The notes beneath the pieces are model-generated. The model was not told where the DNA came from. It saw nothing but the letters and a program-made list of their open reading frames with translations, and made no database searches. A program made the translations under genes and the position numbers. From contig NWUY0300015057.1 of assembly GCA_004151065.3 (NCBI GenBank), forward strand, positions 57,937-92,445: DNA of 34,509 nucleotides. The letters are read 5' to 3'. Every line of letters starts with the position of its first letter. The first letter of the stretch is position 1. Source of the DNA: Larix sibirica. Taxonomy: Eukaryota > Streptophyta > Pinopsida > Pinales > Pinaceae. Positions 33,573 through 34,509 of the stretch are shown here, in pieces.

Positions 33573-34509
33573 CATTATAACCCTCCATGGAAGGGAGACG
33601 CTGGATGATATGCGGCATTTGGAAAAGAAACAAACCAACTTGGCTCATGGAATTTCAAGACTAACATTTTATTAAATGAGATGTCTTGAAATTCCATTGA
33701 GAAAAGTTCTCCTGAAGATGAACTTGGCTTGTGGAATTTCAAGACTAACGTTTTATTAAAAGAGATGTCTGAAAATTCCATTGAGAAAAGTTCTCCTGAA
33801 GATTTACCCAGCTTGCTAGACCAAAACGTACGTAGAGTACCAAAAAAATGACACAGGTATCCATAATAATCTCCAAAAATTAAAAATGTCTACCTGTGAA
33901 AGATTAAACGAATGCATTATATCCCTCCATGGAATGGAGACGCTGGATGATATGCAGCATTTGGAAAAGAAACAAATCAACTTGGCTCGTGCACTTTCAA
34001 GACTAACGTTTTATTAAAAGAGATACCTTGAAATTCCATTAAGAAAAGTTCTCGTGAAGATGGACTCAGCTTGGTAGTCTGAAACGTACATAGAGTACCA
34101 AAAACACGAAACAGGTCTCCATAATAATCTCCAAAAATTAAAAATTTCTACTTGTGAAGGGAGGCACTAAATGATATGTGACATTTGGAAAAGAAACGAA
34201 TCAACTTGGCTCGTGGAATTTCAAGACTAACGTTTTATTAAAAGAGATATCCTGAAATTCCATTGAGAAAAGTTCTCCTGAAGATGGACTCAGCTGGATA
34301 GTCCGAAACGTACGTAGAGTACCAAAAAATGACATAGGTCTCCATAATAATCTCCAAAAATTAAAAATGTCTACCTGTGAAAGATTAAACGAAAGCATTA
34401 TATGAATATCCCTTCATGGAAGGGAGACGTTGGATGATATGTGCCATTTGGAAAAGAAAAGAATCAACTTGGCTCGTGGAATTTCAAGACTAACGTTTTA
34501 TTAAAAGAG
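33573..34509. repeat. Tandem array, four units, running off the window
   Basis: Equivalent points GATGATATG (or variant) lie at 33604, 33946, 34170 and 34433, spacings 342, 224 and 263 bp. Units share CTCGTGGAATTTCAAGACTA, GAAAAGTTCTCCTGAAGAT and CCATAATAATCTCCAAAAAT. The first unit has an internal duplication of about 80 bp (33639-33800). Minus-strand open frames here are products of the repeat. Confidence 0.92.

Overview
The window looks like nuclear DNA of a land plant with a large, repeat-rich genome. A gymnosperm is my best guess, from the kilobase-scale introns, the old degraded LINE and LTR elements and the general AT richness, but the sequence does not settle the lineage. It is draft assembly: there is a run of 17 Ns at 21685-21701 and a single N at 934. 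All boundaries were read by eye.

There is one clear gene. On the minus strand, seven coding exons between 30009 and 20511 join in frame (355 residues plus stop) into the RRM2, linker and RRM3 part of a BRUNO/CELF-type RNA-binding protein, the plant BRN1/BRN2 family. The first RRM and the start codon are not visible and should lie beyond position 34509. The gene's introns hold three copies of one LINE family, all in the opposite orientation to the gene. One copy is about 4.2 kb and carries a tandem triplication of the start of its endonuclease region.

A second, weaker minus-strand gene lies at the left edge (583-51). Two exons with good splice sites encode an OB-fold-like, RPA70-like protein whose frame is broken by one TAG. 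A third possible minus-strand gene end lies at 19726-19231, where an exon encodes a C-x2-C...C-x2-C cluster; I cannot name it.

Layout: 1-600 OB-fold gene remnant. 2130-2460 an unrecognised open stretch. 2930-4266 decayed Ty3/gypsy gag and local duplications. 4632-7840 a degraded LTR element whose second LTR is split by a poly-A-tailed, LINE-like insertion with matching target-site duplications. 7850-13300 a very AT-rich gene desert full of short tandem duplications. 13300-19200 more repeats, including a tRNA-like SINE. 19231-30009 the possible exons and the BRN1-like gene. 30010-34509 the continuing upstream intron or 5' flank, with a 55-bp triple repeat, an ACCGG-rich block and a tandem array running off the end.

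No operon, CRISPR array, confident tRNA or rRNA gene, or defence-like system is present. The most unusual points are the endonuclease triplication, the chimeric LINE-like insertion, the interrupted OB-fold gene and the unassigned cysteine-cluster exon.
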